Shown here one piece after another: positions 22,802 through 36,389 of a stretch of 64,000 bases of DNA (position 1 is its first letter; each line of letters begins with the position of its first letter). This DNA is from Phallus indusiatus (taxonomy: Eukaryota; Basidiomycota; Agaricomycetes; Phallales; Phallaceae). Where the stretch lies: the NCBI GenBank assembly GCA_027605045.1, contig JAQFWX010000079.1, positions 105,680-169,679 of the forward strand. The letters are read 5' to 3'. The translations under genes and the position numbers were made by a program. Below the pieces are notes generated by a model. It was not told the origin of the DNA. It ran no database searches and saw nothing but the letters and a program-made list of their open reading frames with translations.

Positions 22802-23590
22802 TGTCATCATGAGCTCGGTGTTTCGTACATCCTCGAGACCTGTTGTTACCCGGCAACACTGGAGGAGGGGTAAAGACTGGCCTCTAAAATTTTTATTGAA
22901 CTTTATTTACGGCGTCGTTGTTGGAAAGACGCACAGAGTCACTGAGACAATGGTTAACCTGCATGAAGAAGCAAGATATTACCCAGAAGGTATCAAAACG
23001 GCCACGGAGAGTGCTCGCGTGGAGATCGCTCGGCCCAAACTCGAGCATGACCGAAAGATTGGAGAAAAAAAAAGGAAACAGAGACCAAGAACATCAAGAT
23101 CATACGGATGTATTCGACAAATTTTTTTCATTGTGGATGCACCACCGATTTGGACCTCTTGGACGGGAGGCACGTGTACAAGAAGAGGCTGAAATGGCAG
23201 AGCTAGAAAAAGCGCGTCAAGATGCAAGAATAAAAATGGCTAGAAAATGTTGCGGAATCGAGGGACCAGTGGCCTTTGATGTGAAGCTAACACTCCGTCC
23301 TTTACGATGCGAAGTCCTTCCCGGTTCGTCCCATGGCAATTCAAGCTGGCTTTTTCGTTTCGTCTACCTGATCAGATCGTATGTTCATACCTTGCACCTT
23401 GTGGCACCGCACTCTCATCGGGCTTGCGAAAGTATACCTTCAGTCACAAAACTTGAGAGCTGTGGGAAATTGTGGATCTGGAACTTCCATAAAATACATC
23501 ACGCTATAGAAATAAATCCGGTGATTGTAATAGGTATTGTTCTGTCACGAAGGTCAACATATAATGTACGATTTTATTTTCTTTAGAACT
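22802..23590 (+). pseudogene. Coiled-coil protein gene with frameshift at A9 tract
   Basis: A frame from about 22809 (start MSSVFRTSS) reads RQHWRRGKDWPLKFLLNFIY, a TETMVNLHEEARYY helix and HDRKIGEKK, up to a run of nine A residues near 23068-23076. After the run the sensible sequence continues in another frame: TDVFDKFFSLWMHHRF, then a charged helix EEAEMAELEKARQDARIKMA and KCCGIEGP. One base too many in the A run explains the break. Both sides look coding (charged helical composition), so this is a real pseudogene or a homopolymer sequencing error. The end is unclear; the frame stays open to 23586. No family is recognised. Confidence 0.5.
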
Positions 23591-26500
23591 TCGATCAACT
23601 TTTCAGTCTAAAGACGGAGAAAAATCCGGACGAAACCGAGATCTATAAACCTGTGTAAGTTATACACACATGGTTACCTCCCGTACGTCATAATATCAAA
23701 CGATCAAGCACCTCATCGACATCCCTTGTCCTTGTCCTTGTCCTAAACTCTTGGTTAATCGAATCAAACATTCACCAACCTAAATATTGCGCTGGGGCCC
23801 CGGCCCCCGACTAAGTCTTCGGGTTGTCAACGAAAAAAAATGAAAAACGAAATTCGAGAAGAACGGAACCGAGAAATCGCTTCATAATTTTCCCCCCGAT
23901 CCCCCGTTTAATTGCTCCCGATTCGAGGTTGACGATTATCAGGCAATAAAGTGCCAGTGAGCCGGTTAACCAGGCATATATGATCATCATGATCATCCGG
24001 CCGTAACGGCTGTTGAACTTGGGGCAACGGGATTTATGTGGTCAGTTTGATTACTCCGAATACTGTGAGTGGTTGATTTTTTAGTTTATGTGTTCTGGTT
24101 TACTCATGTGTCCGAAATGAGCTGGGACAGCGGTTGACTACCATAACTAACCAAGATGTGCCGCCCGTACACGCAACAAAATGTTGATGGCATATTATGA
24201 CTCCTCAATTATAGGATGGTAACACTATTGTTAAGCATTTGCCCCATTGTACGCGCAAAGTGTTTTATCATGAAACATTTGGCTCGGAAAAAAGGAAAAG
24301 CTGTGAGCATTTTTCTTGGTGTTTATGAAACCGCTGAGCGGGACTTATGGGAACAAACATATATCTCATTTGCCACGGGATTCGGGAACTTTGGCAAGAA
24401 CATGTCCGTGACTCCGTGTGCATGCGCATGTGCTTAGTTCTGGCTGACACACGCGTTACAGTGCCATACGCGATGCATCATGCGCGTGCATATACATGTG
24501 TAAATTATACATCTCACCCGAGACCTGCGCTGATCGGTTACAAATCCAGTTAGCCATTCACTCCTATAGGTTTTTTTATTGCAGTACGGTACTACGTAAA
24601 CACGTGTATTTATGTGTATTAGCGAGCTCCGGAACGGAATTGACAAGATCTGTCAATTTATTTTTTGACAGCCTGAGGTCCGTGTCAACGACTAGACCCT
24701 AGTGGAGTCACGGGTTCATTTCAAGGTTGAGCATATAGTAATGCTGTACACCTCTTTCCCGAGACGCTTTCTTCCTTCCCTGTCTTCCTCCCTGATTTTT
24801 TTTCCTGGCTACTGTTTTTGGGAATTCATTGACTCCGGTTCTGTCGTGCTTTGCGCTCAAAAATTCCCCATATGTGAGTTTTCTACTCGCGTAAGGGATT
24901 CCCTTCCAAGTTTTACTTACTAAGTGGCAGCGCGTTCATTGGCTACATCCGGGTGGAAATGACTTGACTTGCTCGAGTGGCGTCCATGACAACAACTCAG
25001 GGAACATATATATGACGAATACTGAGAACGGTTTACCAACTTTTTGTTTTCTTGAAACCCTGGTTTTGTTATGTGTTCGATTTTCTACTTCTCTCTTCGT
25101 AATCCCGTACTAAGCTGTTTGATCAGGTACATCTAACCTCAGGCTCAGACTTCGGCTGTTTATATTTTTAATTGCCATACTTTCACTACACGAGAAGACC
25201 CACCCGATAGTCGGTTACTCCATCTTGTTTCGGAAGGAAGAAGTCAGGATCTGAGATACTGCCCAGTGATTAATGAAACGCGAAAGCTCAAGCTCAAGTG
25301 TTCCATCTCATTTGCTCTAACCGATTGGGAGGCACTGTACCAAAAATTCAACTTTCTGATTTTTCTTTCACTCTTTGGAATTCCAAGACTTATTCTCTTG
25401 AAACTCGAGATGATTTACCGCTAACGTCCTAAATATCAGCATACAAGGCTTTTTTGGGCTGTTGAGAGCTAAGTACAGTATGATGTCTTCTCTTACGCCC
25501 CTTCCGACCTCATTTAGGCTATGGATCAACTCTTCACTCCACAACATAAGAGCGTTTCATATTCAATCACTTGGCCGCTGGTGTCATCATACCAGCGCCC
25601 TCCAAAAGATATGTATACATACTCAGGCTACGCCACGGCGCCCCCTAAATCAGAAGAATGAAAGGAGTAGGGTTTCCTAAACGGTATTGAGGCACCAAAA
25701 GTTTAAAGTTCAAGTCGCGCCAAATGCCAATCATCAAAATCAACTGCGCGGGCGAAGGTCGGTGTTCAATTATCAATTCAAATTTTTTTGAGTGGAACCT
25801 TCTCTTGTAATATAGTTATACATACGTACATTAAGGCAACTCCGTCATCATGTACCATTTCCGAGAATATGATGTTATACAGTCGATCATTTCTCTTCTT
25901 CGTCGTCACGGTTTTTTTTTACAAATTTAAAAAAGGTGGTACATGAATTGCCAAATTTCTTACAGGTTGGGCCTTTTTTTTTCAAGTAGAAATGCATGTT
26001 GAGTGCCTGGCTCACTGGGCGTGGAATACTAAATATAGGTTACACGTCGTGCACCAGAAAAAAAACCTCGGCGCTCTTCTTTCATATTTGATATGTATAA
26101 GACAGCCGTTCAAAACTATTTGACAGTTGAGGTACATAGACAGAATCATCATGGTTTATGAGTATATATGTACTATGTTATATGTACGCCACTACATATT
26201 GAGCTTGAAGTTTATAGGACCGCGCCAATGTTTTCTGATGGCGCAGCAACTCTTCCCGATCGAGTCCTCAAGCTGAGGTTCCTTTGAGATCTAGAATAAA
26301 TCTATGTATGTACGTACGTATGGTCTATGATGATGATGGCCGGTGAATTTAAGAGGGAAAATGAATAAAATGAAATGTACGGCGGGTGGGATGAATGAAT
26401 AGACAATTAAAATGATCACGAATCTAGGATGCCACAAATTGAGCCGATTGAACCGCTCGTTTAAACTATGTGCATACTTGCGGAAAACTTTGGGTCCACG

Positions 26501-26717
26501 CGTTGGCGGGAGTCGAGGTCGATCATTGGTTAACCTTCCGTCATAGGCTTAGTTCTCGAACCCGACTTGAAGTATATCCTTCCACTCTCTTTCGCTCCCA
26601 TGTTTTTTTTTGATGAAACGTGCTGGTACAGACATCAACATTTGACGAGGCTGTGGTTGCTCACATATGTAACTATTCTGACAGATGGGCGGTGTGAGTC
26701 GATTTACGCTGTGCGTA

Positions 26718-26745
26718 TATATATATATATATATGTGTGTGTGTG
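26718..26745. repeat. (TA)n/(TG)n microsatellite
   Basis: An alternating TA run changes into an alternating TG run. Related ATGT/ATAC-rich sequence occurs at 27045-27095. Confidence 0.8.
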
Positions 26746-28849
26746 CGTCAAATAATTGGTGATCAAGTGGTGAGATTTGATCCTATCGGCTTTGATTGAG
26801 CGATGCGACTTTCTCAATTTGCAGATGCGCCACTTTAAGTCTCTTTTGTTTCTTTTCCTGGTGAAGAAGAAGAAATGTATATTGACTTTACCAAGTGACA
26901 TAACGAATGATAATCTTTTTAGATACAAAATGTGCCAAATGGCGAGTTTCTTTGGGGTTTGATTTAATCGTACACGATGCGTGATGATGACACGTGGGCA
27001 TTGGGCTCGCCCCTTAGAGTTAATACGCTGAGAGAAGACACGTATAAACATATGTATATGTATGTATGGATATGTGTGTATGAATATGAAATATGTACGT
27101 AAATATTTTTTGATTTGGCGAGCCACGCAGACGGAACCTTTCTCCCCCATCAGAAATTCATTTCATATTGAAAAAGAGTCGAGTTTTAGCCCCAGTATCA
27201 ACCGTCGGTGAGTAATATATACGCGAGAATTGTTGAAAAGAAGCAGCGGCGGTTCTTCTCGCACCTTTTTTTTGATGGTTTTTTCCATGTTCCCCGCATG
27301 TGGTATTAGAAACCTCCAAAAGGGCGACACGTATAATATGGTGTGTGGTGATGCATAGCTAGCCTTTTCAAGCCGAAAAACACTGCTTCGATGGACAAAG
27401 CGTCAAGGGTATTGAAAATCACCCAATTAGTATTGGGGGGTAGAGTAAACTTCGGAGCTGAGCCTAGGACGGAGGCTATTGTACGGTGTAAGATGGTTGG
27501 CTGTCCGAGACCGCGCTTTGGCAAGGATCAAAGAACATCGTTGTCCGACATGCACTACTAAGTGTATATAAACCAATGCTAGTGAGCTGTGATGGGGAGA
27601 GCGATCATATCTCCCTTTATGCAATGCCGGCAGCCGCTTTGTCTTCAGCCAAGTTCGGAAGATACCGCCTCACTTTCGGGGATCACAAGATAACAACTCG
27701 GTGTGTGTCTGTGTGGTGGGATGGATAAAAAGAAAGCGATGTTCGGAGATGACAATTTTATTTAAAATTGTGAAATCTTACGAGTTGTGCGCCTTGAGAG
27801 CTTTTTTGATGGATCTTTAGTTTTTGTGCGATGCGTACCCATTATTATAACAATGCCAGGTGATCTTGATAGTAAGGATTGGGTGAGAGGGTAAGTACTA
27901 ATAGGTCCGGCGGATGGAAATGATATGGTATGGAACCAATTTGCATGATCTGTCGATGGTACACCGGCGTTGTGCCAGTGCACCTCTCGTAAAATAGGTT
28001 GAGTGGTTGCACTGTTGTCAGAGTCATGCCCCTGAGATAATAATAGCTGATAGTAGCTCACCAAGGCTAATAATCCGAGGGCAATGGATCTATGGCATGT
28101 CGAAAGAACTGCATGCCTTGCGTGCGGGAAATGATAGACAGAAAGTTGAGCCCCTGACCTAAATCGGTTCATCAGTCGGCATGTCTGCCACAAGACATGC
28201 ATGGTATATATGTAATCTTTTGGACTGTGTTGTTCTGTGGCACGAGCGTGAGATATAGAGAAGAACGTTGGGGGCTGCCTGGCTAGCATCTTTCAAGAGA
28301 ATAATTCTCGTGGGATTAGGTTGTGCCATTTGCATGATGAAGTTAGTATAGTGGGAGCAGATGTAATCATGTATCCCGTCGTCAACGTCGCGGTCGCCGT
28401 GGACATCGTTTAGGGATAAATTTACATAAAATGCAGCGCGCGCGGGTACTGCAATTTGCGAACTGAGGACGCAATTATAACCAATAATGATGCACAATTC
28501 ACCAACAGATAATGCGGTTGCCTGAGGGACATAGCTATTGCAACGATCAGGGTCACTCCGACCTTTGCCATGTCAGAACGTGGTGACTAGAGCGCTTAGC
28601 CTCACCAAACCATGCGGAGAGAGAGCAAGTCAGAGACTCAGAGACAGAGGATAATTACAAAATAAAAACAACGAATATAAATTCTGGAAGAATACTGGCA
28701 AAGCACCAGCCAAACTGACTTTGGGTGAGAAATTTTTATTTCGAATTATTTGAATATATTATAATTTTTATATTATATTTCTCGGCTTAAGATTAAATCG
28801 GCCGCGAGCGTCTGTTCTGCTTTTCCACCCAGGTTCTTCCTTTCCCTTG

Positions 28850-29000
28850 CCTTCTTTTTCTCTCTATCTCTATCTCTCTCTCTTTCTCTCTCTTCCTATT
28901 CCTCCTCCTCCTCCTCCCCCCCTCTCTTTAATAATTACTCACCATCTTTTTTCTTTTTCTTTTCTTCTTTCTTCTTTCACCACCCCTGACATCACAATCA
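28850..29000 (+). promoter_or_regulatory. Pyrimidine-rich core promoter tract of STE12
   Basis: About 150 bp of nearly pure C and T on the coding strand, with CTCTCT and CCTCCT repeats, ends 40-190 bp before the STE12 start codon. CT-rich stretches just before the transcription or translation start are a known feature of highly expressed fungal genes. The role here is inferred from position only. Confidence 0.5.
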
Positions 29001-29040
29001 CTTACGAATCTCTACTAATTCTTCTATAAATCTAAACTAA

Positions 29041-32000
29041 ATGGACGCTTCCTCGGTCCTTCTCCAGCAACTACCCGCCTATCCTTCAAGTTCAATCGAC
29101 TCTTCTTCTACTTCAGATGCCCCCTCACTTTCCAGACAATACGATCTAATGGCCCATCTCGAACGTCTTAAGGAATTTCTTGCTACCGCCCCTACCCGCT
29201 GGTCCTCCTCCGATGCAATTCCCATCTCACAACAGCACCCAGCTCTCAACCGTTTCCTCCTCCCTTCAAATGAATACGTTACCTGCGTAAACTGGTGCAA
29301 TGTCCATTACATCACTGGCACAGACATCGTCCGCGCCCTAGTCTTCAGATTCGAAGCCTTCGGTCGTCCAGTCAGAAACATGAAAAAATTCGAAGAGGGC
29401 GTCTTCAGTGATTTGCGCAATCTCAAGCCAGGTCAAGATGCCTGTCTAGAGGACCCAAAGGTGGGTGTCTGTCTCCGCGTTTTCTTCGCCACTTCCTTCT
29501 CCCTTTCTCGCCTGTTCTCCGCCGTGAAAACTAGCCGTTAACATTCCTTCTCTCTTCAAATAGTCCCCTTTCCTTGACCTCCTCTTCAAATATCAATGCA
29601 TTCGTACTCAGAAAAAGCAAAAAGTGTTTTTCTGGTAAGCGAAATTTGTGTTTCCTTTTCGATGATCGGTTTCAAATTAGTCTCCGTTCCTCTTCCAAAG
29701 GTTCTCCGTTCCGCATGATCGACTTTTCATAGACGCCCTTGAACGCGACCTCAAACGGGAAAAAATCGGTCTCGAGTCCACTACTGCTGTCGTTGCTGAA
29801 CCAGCTTTATCCTTCTCTTACGACCCCAAAAGACCCCTTTTCGAACAGATCAATGCCTCCACTTTATCTGCTCTCACTCAAGACCCCCGGTCTAACGGCC
29901 TACACCCACACCCACACCCACACCCAAATTCACATTCACATTCGCAACAACAACATCGAGTTTCCCTTAGGGGGAGAGCCGGATCAATCTCCTTACCAGA
30001 CTTGAAGATAGGCACATCATCAATGTCCTCTAGGTCTTCACTTGAAAGTCCGAGATCCACTCGCGGAGATGGCAGCAGCGATATACTTCCCAATCCACCC
30101 GCCTCGACTTCCCAATCCCCGATGAGCGCGGCCAATTCACCCACTGATGTCACTTCTTCTTCGTCGCGTGGCAACTCCTTTTTCAACATGTTCTCCTTTT
30201 TGGAAGGTACACCCACTTATAAGCAACGCCGAAAGAAAGCCAAGCCCCGTCGTAACGGTGGCTGTAGTATCAGTGGCACCAATAGTAATAATGACGACGA
30301 TCGCATGAGGTACAGTTTGGAGATCCACACCCCCCGACGCAGTTTTGATATTGCGCCGAGGAACCACCTTACGAATGTCGCTGGTCCTGGACGTCACAGT
30401 CTAGACAGTCTCCAAAATGGAAATGGAAATGGGAATGGGAATGCCACCACCACGGGGGGCAACAATCACTTCTTGAACGGGGGGGGATCTTCTCAATACG
30501 GGTTTCCTGCACACCTTGGTGCTCAGCAGATGCGAGTTCACAATCTCCCTGCACCGATCACTGCAGCACCTCGCCCACGACAAGCTGCTCCCGGAATTGC
30601 CCGCCACGCGTTGACAACTCCGGAATACATATGTCCCTTTCACATGTGTCGACAGGCCTTCTCTTTCCAGGCTCAGTTGTATCAACATATGTTACAGCAC
30701 AGCGAGCGCTCTGGTTGCGGAGGACCCAATAATGGTATGGATGTAGACCCTGAAGGCCAAAGACAGCAACACTATGTTCATACCGCGCAACACCAGCACC
30801 AGCAGCAGCCTGCACCGGTGCCACCGACGAACAACAACAACACGAACGGTACTGCGACTGCCCATTACGTTTCTATCCCGCGTAATGTCAGCGGAAGTCC
30901 TGAAATTCCTACTTTTTCTCACGTTCTTACGACCCCCAATGGAAGTCCTCGATACGAATACGATTATGACGACGATTGTGGATATGCACCTGACTGGTCT
31001 CATCAACATCAGCAGCAGCAGCAGCAGCTTCATCATCCCGCTGCTAATGCCAATGCCAATGCCCATGCCAAGATCGAGGAAGACCAAGAACACTCTATTC
31101 CCGTTCCGAACCCGAACCCGCAACCTATCAGCGTCGCCCCGCAGCCGATGTATCCTCACCAGCAGCAACAACTACAACTACAACTACAACAGCATCAGCA
31201 GCAGCAGCATCAACATGCCGCCGCCTCAGCCTATGCTTTTGACACGACGAGCGTTGCGTCTGTATCTTCTACTTCACCGTCTTATCCTCCGCCTTCTCCT
31301 ACATACCCTGTTTCAGCGCCCGCAGATCAGCTTACTTTTAATATCCCTGATATTCCTCCGAATGACGCGGACAGCAGCAACGACAACAGCAATAACAACA
31401 GCCACTATTATGACTCTGTATCTGTACAGAATCGTCGACCCAGGTCTGCTACACCCCCGAATTCTCAGCCCGTTCCACCACGTGCGACGCATCGTCGTCG
31501 ACCTTCTACTGCAACAGCCGTTTTAACTACTTTCGGCGGTGGACTTGCCCAATCAACGGACTCGTCTGCATCTGCGTTTAACGTTGCTCGCTCGAATAGT
31601 TTTACGAGTGTTACGCTTGCTGCGGCTCAACAGGCGGCTCAACAACAGCAACAGCAGTTACAGCAGCAGTTGTTACCCCCTTCGTCGTGGCGTACCGCTC
31701 CACGGGGGTATCACCCTTACGCTGCGCCTGACCACGGGTTGAGCACGAGGCCGAGTACGTCGTACAGTACGAGCTCTGCGCCTTCTTCTAGTCAAGGAAG
31801 TAGCAGTCCGTTTGCGGTTCATATTAATGTTAATGCGCCGTCGTCGTCGTCGGGATCGGGAAATGAGTATGGTCATTCGGCTGCTGCTGTTGAAGGAGGA
31901 CGTGTTACTGCTGCTGGTTATTTGCAACAGGAGCAAGGGCAGCATGAAGTCAAGTATGAGCCGCAGGAGTATTGTATTACGCATGAGGCGGAGTATGTTG

Positions 32001-32596
32001 AGTATGCGTCTTACGATGCTGCTGCCGCTGCTGGGAATGGGAATGGTGAACAGGGACAAGGGTATGTTGAAGGAGGAAATGGTGTTGGTGAATATGTGTC
32101 GGAGGAGACGAGTACTACTGCGGTTCATCATAGTCAAGGGTATCCCTCGGAGGAGCTTAGTCCCGAAGTGCAGTTTGCGCATGTGGCTGTTTCGGCTTAT
32201 CCGGAGGAGGATTATGACATTGCGCATGCGCATACACCAGCTCCTCCTGCTTCTGTTGTTGCGACTGTAGGAACGGGAGCGGGAGTTGAAGCGGGACCAG
32301 GACCAGGGTCGTCGGATCGCGGTTATACTGCACATGTGGAAGACGTTTATGGCGCTACCGCTGAGTATCAGTGTGTTCATGATATTTCCATGTCCCCAGA
32401 AGAAGTCGTTGTCGCTGCTTCGTATGCTGCTGCAGGACATGAACAGACGTATTCTATGCAGACGAGTTCTCACACCCATCAATCTCATCATCAGCATGAG
32501 CAACATCTTCACCACCATCACTCTCATCATCATCCCCATCATCATCCTCACCATGACGCGCAGATGCTGCCATATTATCAACAACAAGTCGCATGA
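29041..32596 (+). CDS. STE12: STE12-family transcription factor
   Basis: Exons 29041-29460, 29564-29634 and 29701-32596 give 1128 residues. Ste12 is the nuclear target of the pheromone and filamentation MAP-kinase pathway in fungi. The N-terminal STE homeodomain-like DNA-binding region is nearly textbook: RFLLPSNEYVTCVNW, GTDIVRALVFRFEAFGRPVR, MKKFEEGVFSDLRNLKPG, SPFLDLLFKYQCIRTQKKQK and FSVPHDRLFIDALERDLKRE. The two introns lie inside this domain. Around residues 475-495 there is one C2H2 finger (CPFHMC, then HMLQH), a feature of non-yeast fungal Ste12 proteins, where two fingers are usual; I see no second one. The rest is low complexity with Gln, His, Asn-Gly and Ala runs and a His-rich end. 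A SISLPDLKIG motif follows the homeodomain. Expected partners are a MAP kinase and Mcm1- or Tec1-type factors, but nothing in the sequence shows which. Confidence 0.93.
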
Positions 32597-35500
32597 AATC
32601 AAGAACTCCCTTTCTCTCCGCCCCCAAAAAAACCAAAATCCACACCGAAATCAACTCGTCTGTTTATGAGTTTATGGTGTCGTTTCCCGTTTTCGATGTC
32701 CTCACATGCTTTACACACCCCTTCACTCCTTTACCCGATATTCTCACTTTCTTCTTTCGGTTTTTCCCCTGTTTTAATCCTGCTTTCGAAATTCCATCCT
32801 ACTACTATATTAGACACCTAAATTAATTTGTTTGCGCCTCGGACTCGGTTCTCGCACATACGTATAGTCCCTTCCCCCCACCCCTACTACCCCATATATT
32901 CTAGATTAATCAACTCTTGCACGTGCTCTATATTCCTCTTTCGTTCAAAGACACGTCTTAATACCTTTGTTTTTCCGTCTCCGTTTCTTTTTTTTCTTCC
33001 TCCTCCCTCTATATCAATTCTCCCAATCCACACCCAAACTGTCTTATCAAGCATCTCGTATTTTTTTTGGTTATCTTTTTTTATCCCTAGCCCAAACCCA
33101 ACCACATGTGTTATAATGATTGTATCCTTTTTTTTCCTTTCTCTCCTTTCGATTCTATATCCACTTTTTCACACCCACGCACGACGACACATCATCATCA
33201 ATTGCAGTTTACGCTCCTTACCTTTCAGGGATCAATTATACTGCTATTATACCTGTTAATGCCGGACCTTATCGAATGGCAGATCCCTTTCCAGTCGTTT
33301 CCCCCACGCTCCCTTTTTCTTAAGCTCCCAAGAAATATCTCACTCTTTTTCTTCTTTTTCGCCGCCGAATATACGAAATTTATATCTGACACTCCTTTCT
33401 ATGATACCAAATTCCCTTTTTTTTCCCCGTTTTTTTCTTTCTTTTTTTGCTTGCTTGCTTGTTGTGTCGGTAATGCAGAGGACTGTAGCCATTCATTTTC
33501 TTAATTTCATCGTCGAACAATCTCCATATCCCCCTCCCCCTCGCCCCTTTCTCTAGTTACTTAGTAATACTAGTGTTTGTCTCGATTATAATACCGATCA
33601 ATCGCATTCTTAATATGATATGTATCCAAGTATTTCTTATCCTAATACATAGTGCTTTCATCATTCCGTTTTACCCGTGGTTATCAAGATTATTATTACT
33701 CGAGCCGAATATACATACATATGTATATTGCGGGGCAGAAAGCATCATCATCGACCTCCTTCCTTCCATACACATATAGACACCTACTCCATATGTATGC
33801 GTGTATGTATGTAAAGTATTCTGTGGCGTTTGAGATCATTCAGGGCCATCTGAAGCCCAATTCTATATAGTGCCCAAGAATGACGTCTCCGTGAAAGGAT
33901 CAATCCATACTGTCATTCTTGGGCTTCTGATATGTCGTTTCGCGTGGGTGAACGAGCCATGATTACAGGAACACCGTTATATGGTGTGTGTGTGTATATA
34001 TGTATATGTATATGTAGGTATGTATGTATTTGCAAAATCTGCCATTTCGTTCATTCTATTCCTTGTTAGAATTTGGCTGTCATCAGTCACTACCATTAAT
34101 GATCGCTGCGATGGCTGATCGCTCTAGAATTTTTTGGTCTGAGTTGCTTATCAGTCTAATGACAATTAAGCCGTCAGTGACATAAATATTACGATCTGTC
34201 GCGGAAACCATTTCAAAGTGGCAAGACGTGTGTGTAGACTCGTATCTCAGTCCTATTCTTACAATCAGGGAAAAAGACTCCGAACGGTGGGAGAGATGTA
34301 ATTATAAAAAATTGTTTCGTTTTTGGAAAGACAGTCTGACTTCCCATATCTGATATTGTGCAGGGTGGCTTTGACGTATACTTGGCACCCCCCTTCATAT
34401 TGACCATTAGGATCTATCCCGTTTCCTTTCAAACATAAGTCCCCTCCACTGCGCTATGACATCCTTTTGGTTGATTCGCTTCTGAACTTGGGAGCGGAGC
34501 CTAGCTGTTCTTTTTACCATTCTGCTTCTGACTCAGGACTGAGTCTGGATTCGGTAAGAGATAACTAAAAAAAAAGGCATCATTCAATGCAGAGGCTTCG
34601 ATACTACTGGCTTAGGCGTTTAATCTTGCGAGAAATTCTTTGAAGATCCCGCGTCCTTTTGGGGAGAACTTGAATGAGAGAGAGAAAAGCGAGTGATCAC
34701 GATCACGATTTAGATGATTTCCTTGCTTCCTGAAGCATGCCGTTAATTTACGCGTGCATTGGTACTAAGGGGTAATAATCAAAAGCTGCCATTGTGTCAG
34801 ACGCGTGCAAGATGTAGAAACGAATAACTAAAAGAAAATTCTCACCCCTGGCGGATGGACTTCTCTTCTTCCCCTTCGTACGGCTGCAAACTTATATCTG
34901 GTTCTCCCTGTTGTGACTGGCGCATTATTATTATTGATCAGACGTACGTCAACGATCGAGAATGGGAGAGAATGCCTCCGGTGTGGTCTTGCTTGGAGAA
35001 GTCACGAGCGCAATTTGAAATTTTGTTATCAATGGGGAGATGTAAAAGTTGTAGGATATAGATTCCGAGGATAACTACTAGTCATAAAATTCCGGCATAC
35101 GATCGAGGTATAGAACTAGATGGGTTTCCTGAGTTAACGATTATTTATGGGTCCGATGATGAATGGGGCGAAGTATAGACTTGCTTCTTTAAGCCAGAGT
35201 GAGCTTTTGATCTCCTAGTTTGGCGGTGGTTAGTAGTCAAACGGTATGCGCATGCCCTCAAATTTGTTGCTGGTTTCGCTGAACCCTCGAGGATAATGGG
35301 TCATGGTTTGTCCAAAGTTGAAATGAAATGGCATACAGTTACTAGACCTCCGTTATTGCCTGTTATTGTCTTCTAATCACTGTCTTATGAAATGCCGAAT
35401 ATCGCAACATTAGCAGAAAGTCTTCGAATGCAGAACATAAGAATTCGCCTTCGCTTGTGTCTAGCCTGTCAAGCCATGCGATTGAGCAGTGAACACACAG

Positions 35501-36346
35501 ATAACTTGAAAGATGCTGATTGCCGTTGAATCGTTCAAGTGCCATACAAAATAAGCTCAAGTTCTTTCTGAAAACTCAAGAAGGACTACGGCACCAATTT
35601 GTCGGGATTTTCTCACCAAGTTAGAACCCAATACCCTGTTCTTCGAAGGAGACTGGAAGGTTTGTTGTGGCGTGTAGATATTTTTGACTCTCGAATAAAA
35701 AGGTTTAGATTACAGCACGGGGAGAACGGCATGGTTTGCGGTGCGCGCCAATTATACGGGTTTTTGGTGATGCTGATAGCCTGATTTGAATTTGCTTCCA
35801 CTGGGCGTCTATTACACAATCAAGAATCGGAAGGTTCCGGATGGGTGTCGCCGGAGCTGTTTCATACCCGGCTCTTTTATAAAAACAAGACTGTTGTAAT
35901 AAAGTTATAGAGCTCATTTTTTTTCATTGCTAAGAGCCATGAGGCAATAGAAATAAGTGGCTATATGGTACTGAAGGCGAATAAAAATCATGAATCATGA
36001 TGCGTACCGGTGAAAATTGTGAAGATCAGCTGGACGCCTCTTGGCCGATTCTTGCCATGAAATCCTTGCGATACTCGGTATAAAAATTAGAAACACGATG
36101 TACTTGAGTACGTGGAATCAAGAGATTTGCTAGTTCTTGCTAGAAAAATATCACTTGTGCGACAATATAGGAATAGCATACCTAAAATATAGACGTCGTA
36201 GATATAAGAACACTATAAATGAAAAGCTTCATTTTGTGGTCACCATGATGTTGACCGTGATGTGTGATTTTTAATGCGCCGATCTCATAACCTTCCTTTC
36301 CATAGAGATTTAAAGCCTGAGGCTGCACAACTTGAAGTGAGCAACA
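32597..36346. other. 3.7-kb gene-poor region after STE12
   Basis: 32597-33560 is T- and C-rich and probably contains the 3' UTR. 33985-34030 is GT/AT simple sequence. A 13-bp inverted repeat lies at 33872-33924. Short open frames elsewhere have no support. Confidence 0.5.
33872..33924. repeat. Perfect 13-bp inverted repeat with 27-nt loop
   Basis: GCCCAAGAATGAC at 33872-33884 is exactly reverse-complementary to GTCATTCTTGGGC at 33912-33924. The pair could form a stable hairpin in RNA or single-stranded DNA. It lies 1.3 kb after the STE12 stop codon. No target-site duplication or second copy was found. Confidence 0.7.
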
Positions 36347-36389
36347 ATGCTTTCCACCTTCATATCTCTCTGCAGTTTTCTGAAATTGC

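Larger units (their letters stand above)
23591..29040. other. 5.4-kb gene-free region ahead of STE12
   Basis: No frame here has splice partners, motifs or plausible length. It holds AT- and GT-rich simple sequence (26718-26745 and 27045-27095), a palindromic TGATCATCATGATCA near 23980, a pyrimidine-rich tract at 28830-28990, and many T-runs. It most likely contains a long upstream regulatory region, and perhaps untranslated RNA, for the STE12 gene. Confidence 0.5.

Noticed and set aside
26700..27150. 148-codon minus-strand frame
   Set aside because: It runs through microsatellite sequence and encodes Tyr-Ile repeats; unlikely to be a protein.
30774..31526. 250-codon plus-strand frame
   Set aside because: It is an out-of-frame shadow of the STE12 Gln/His-rich region.
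31673..32602. 309-codon minus-strand frame
   Set aside because: It is antisense to the low-complexity part of STE12 and has the biased Arg/Met/Ile composition of a shadow frame.
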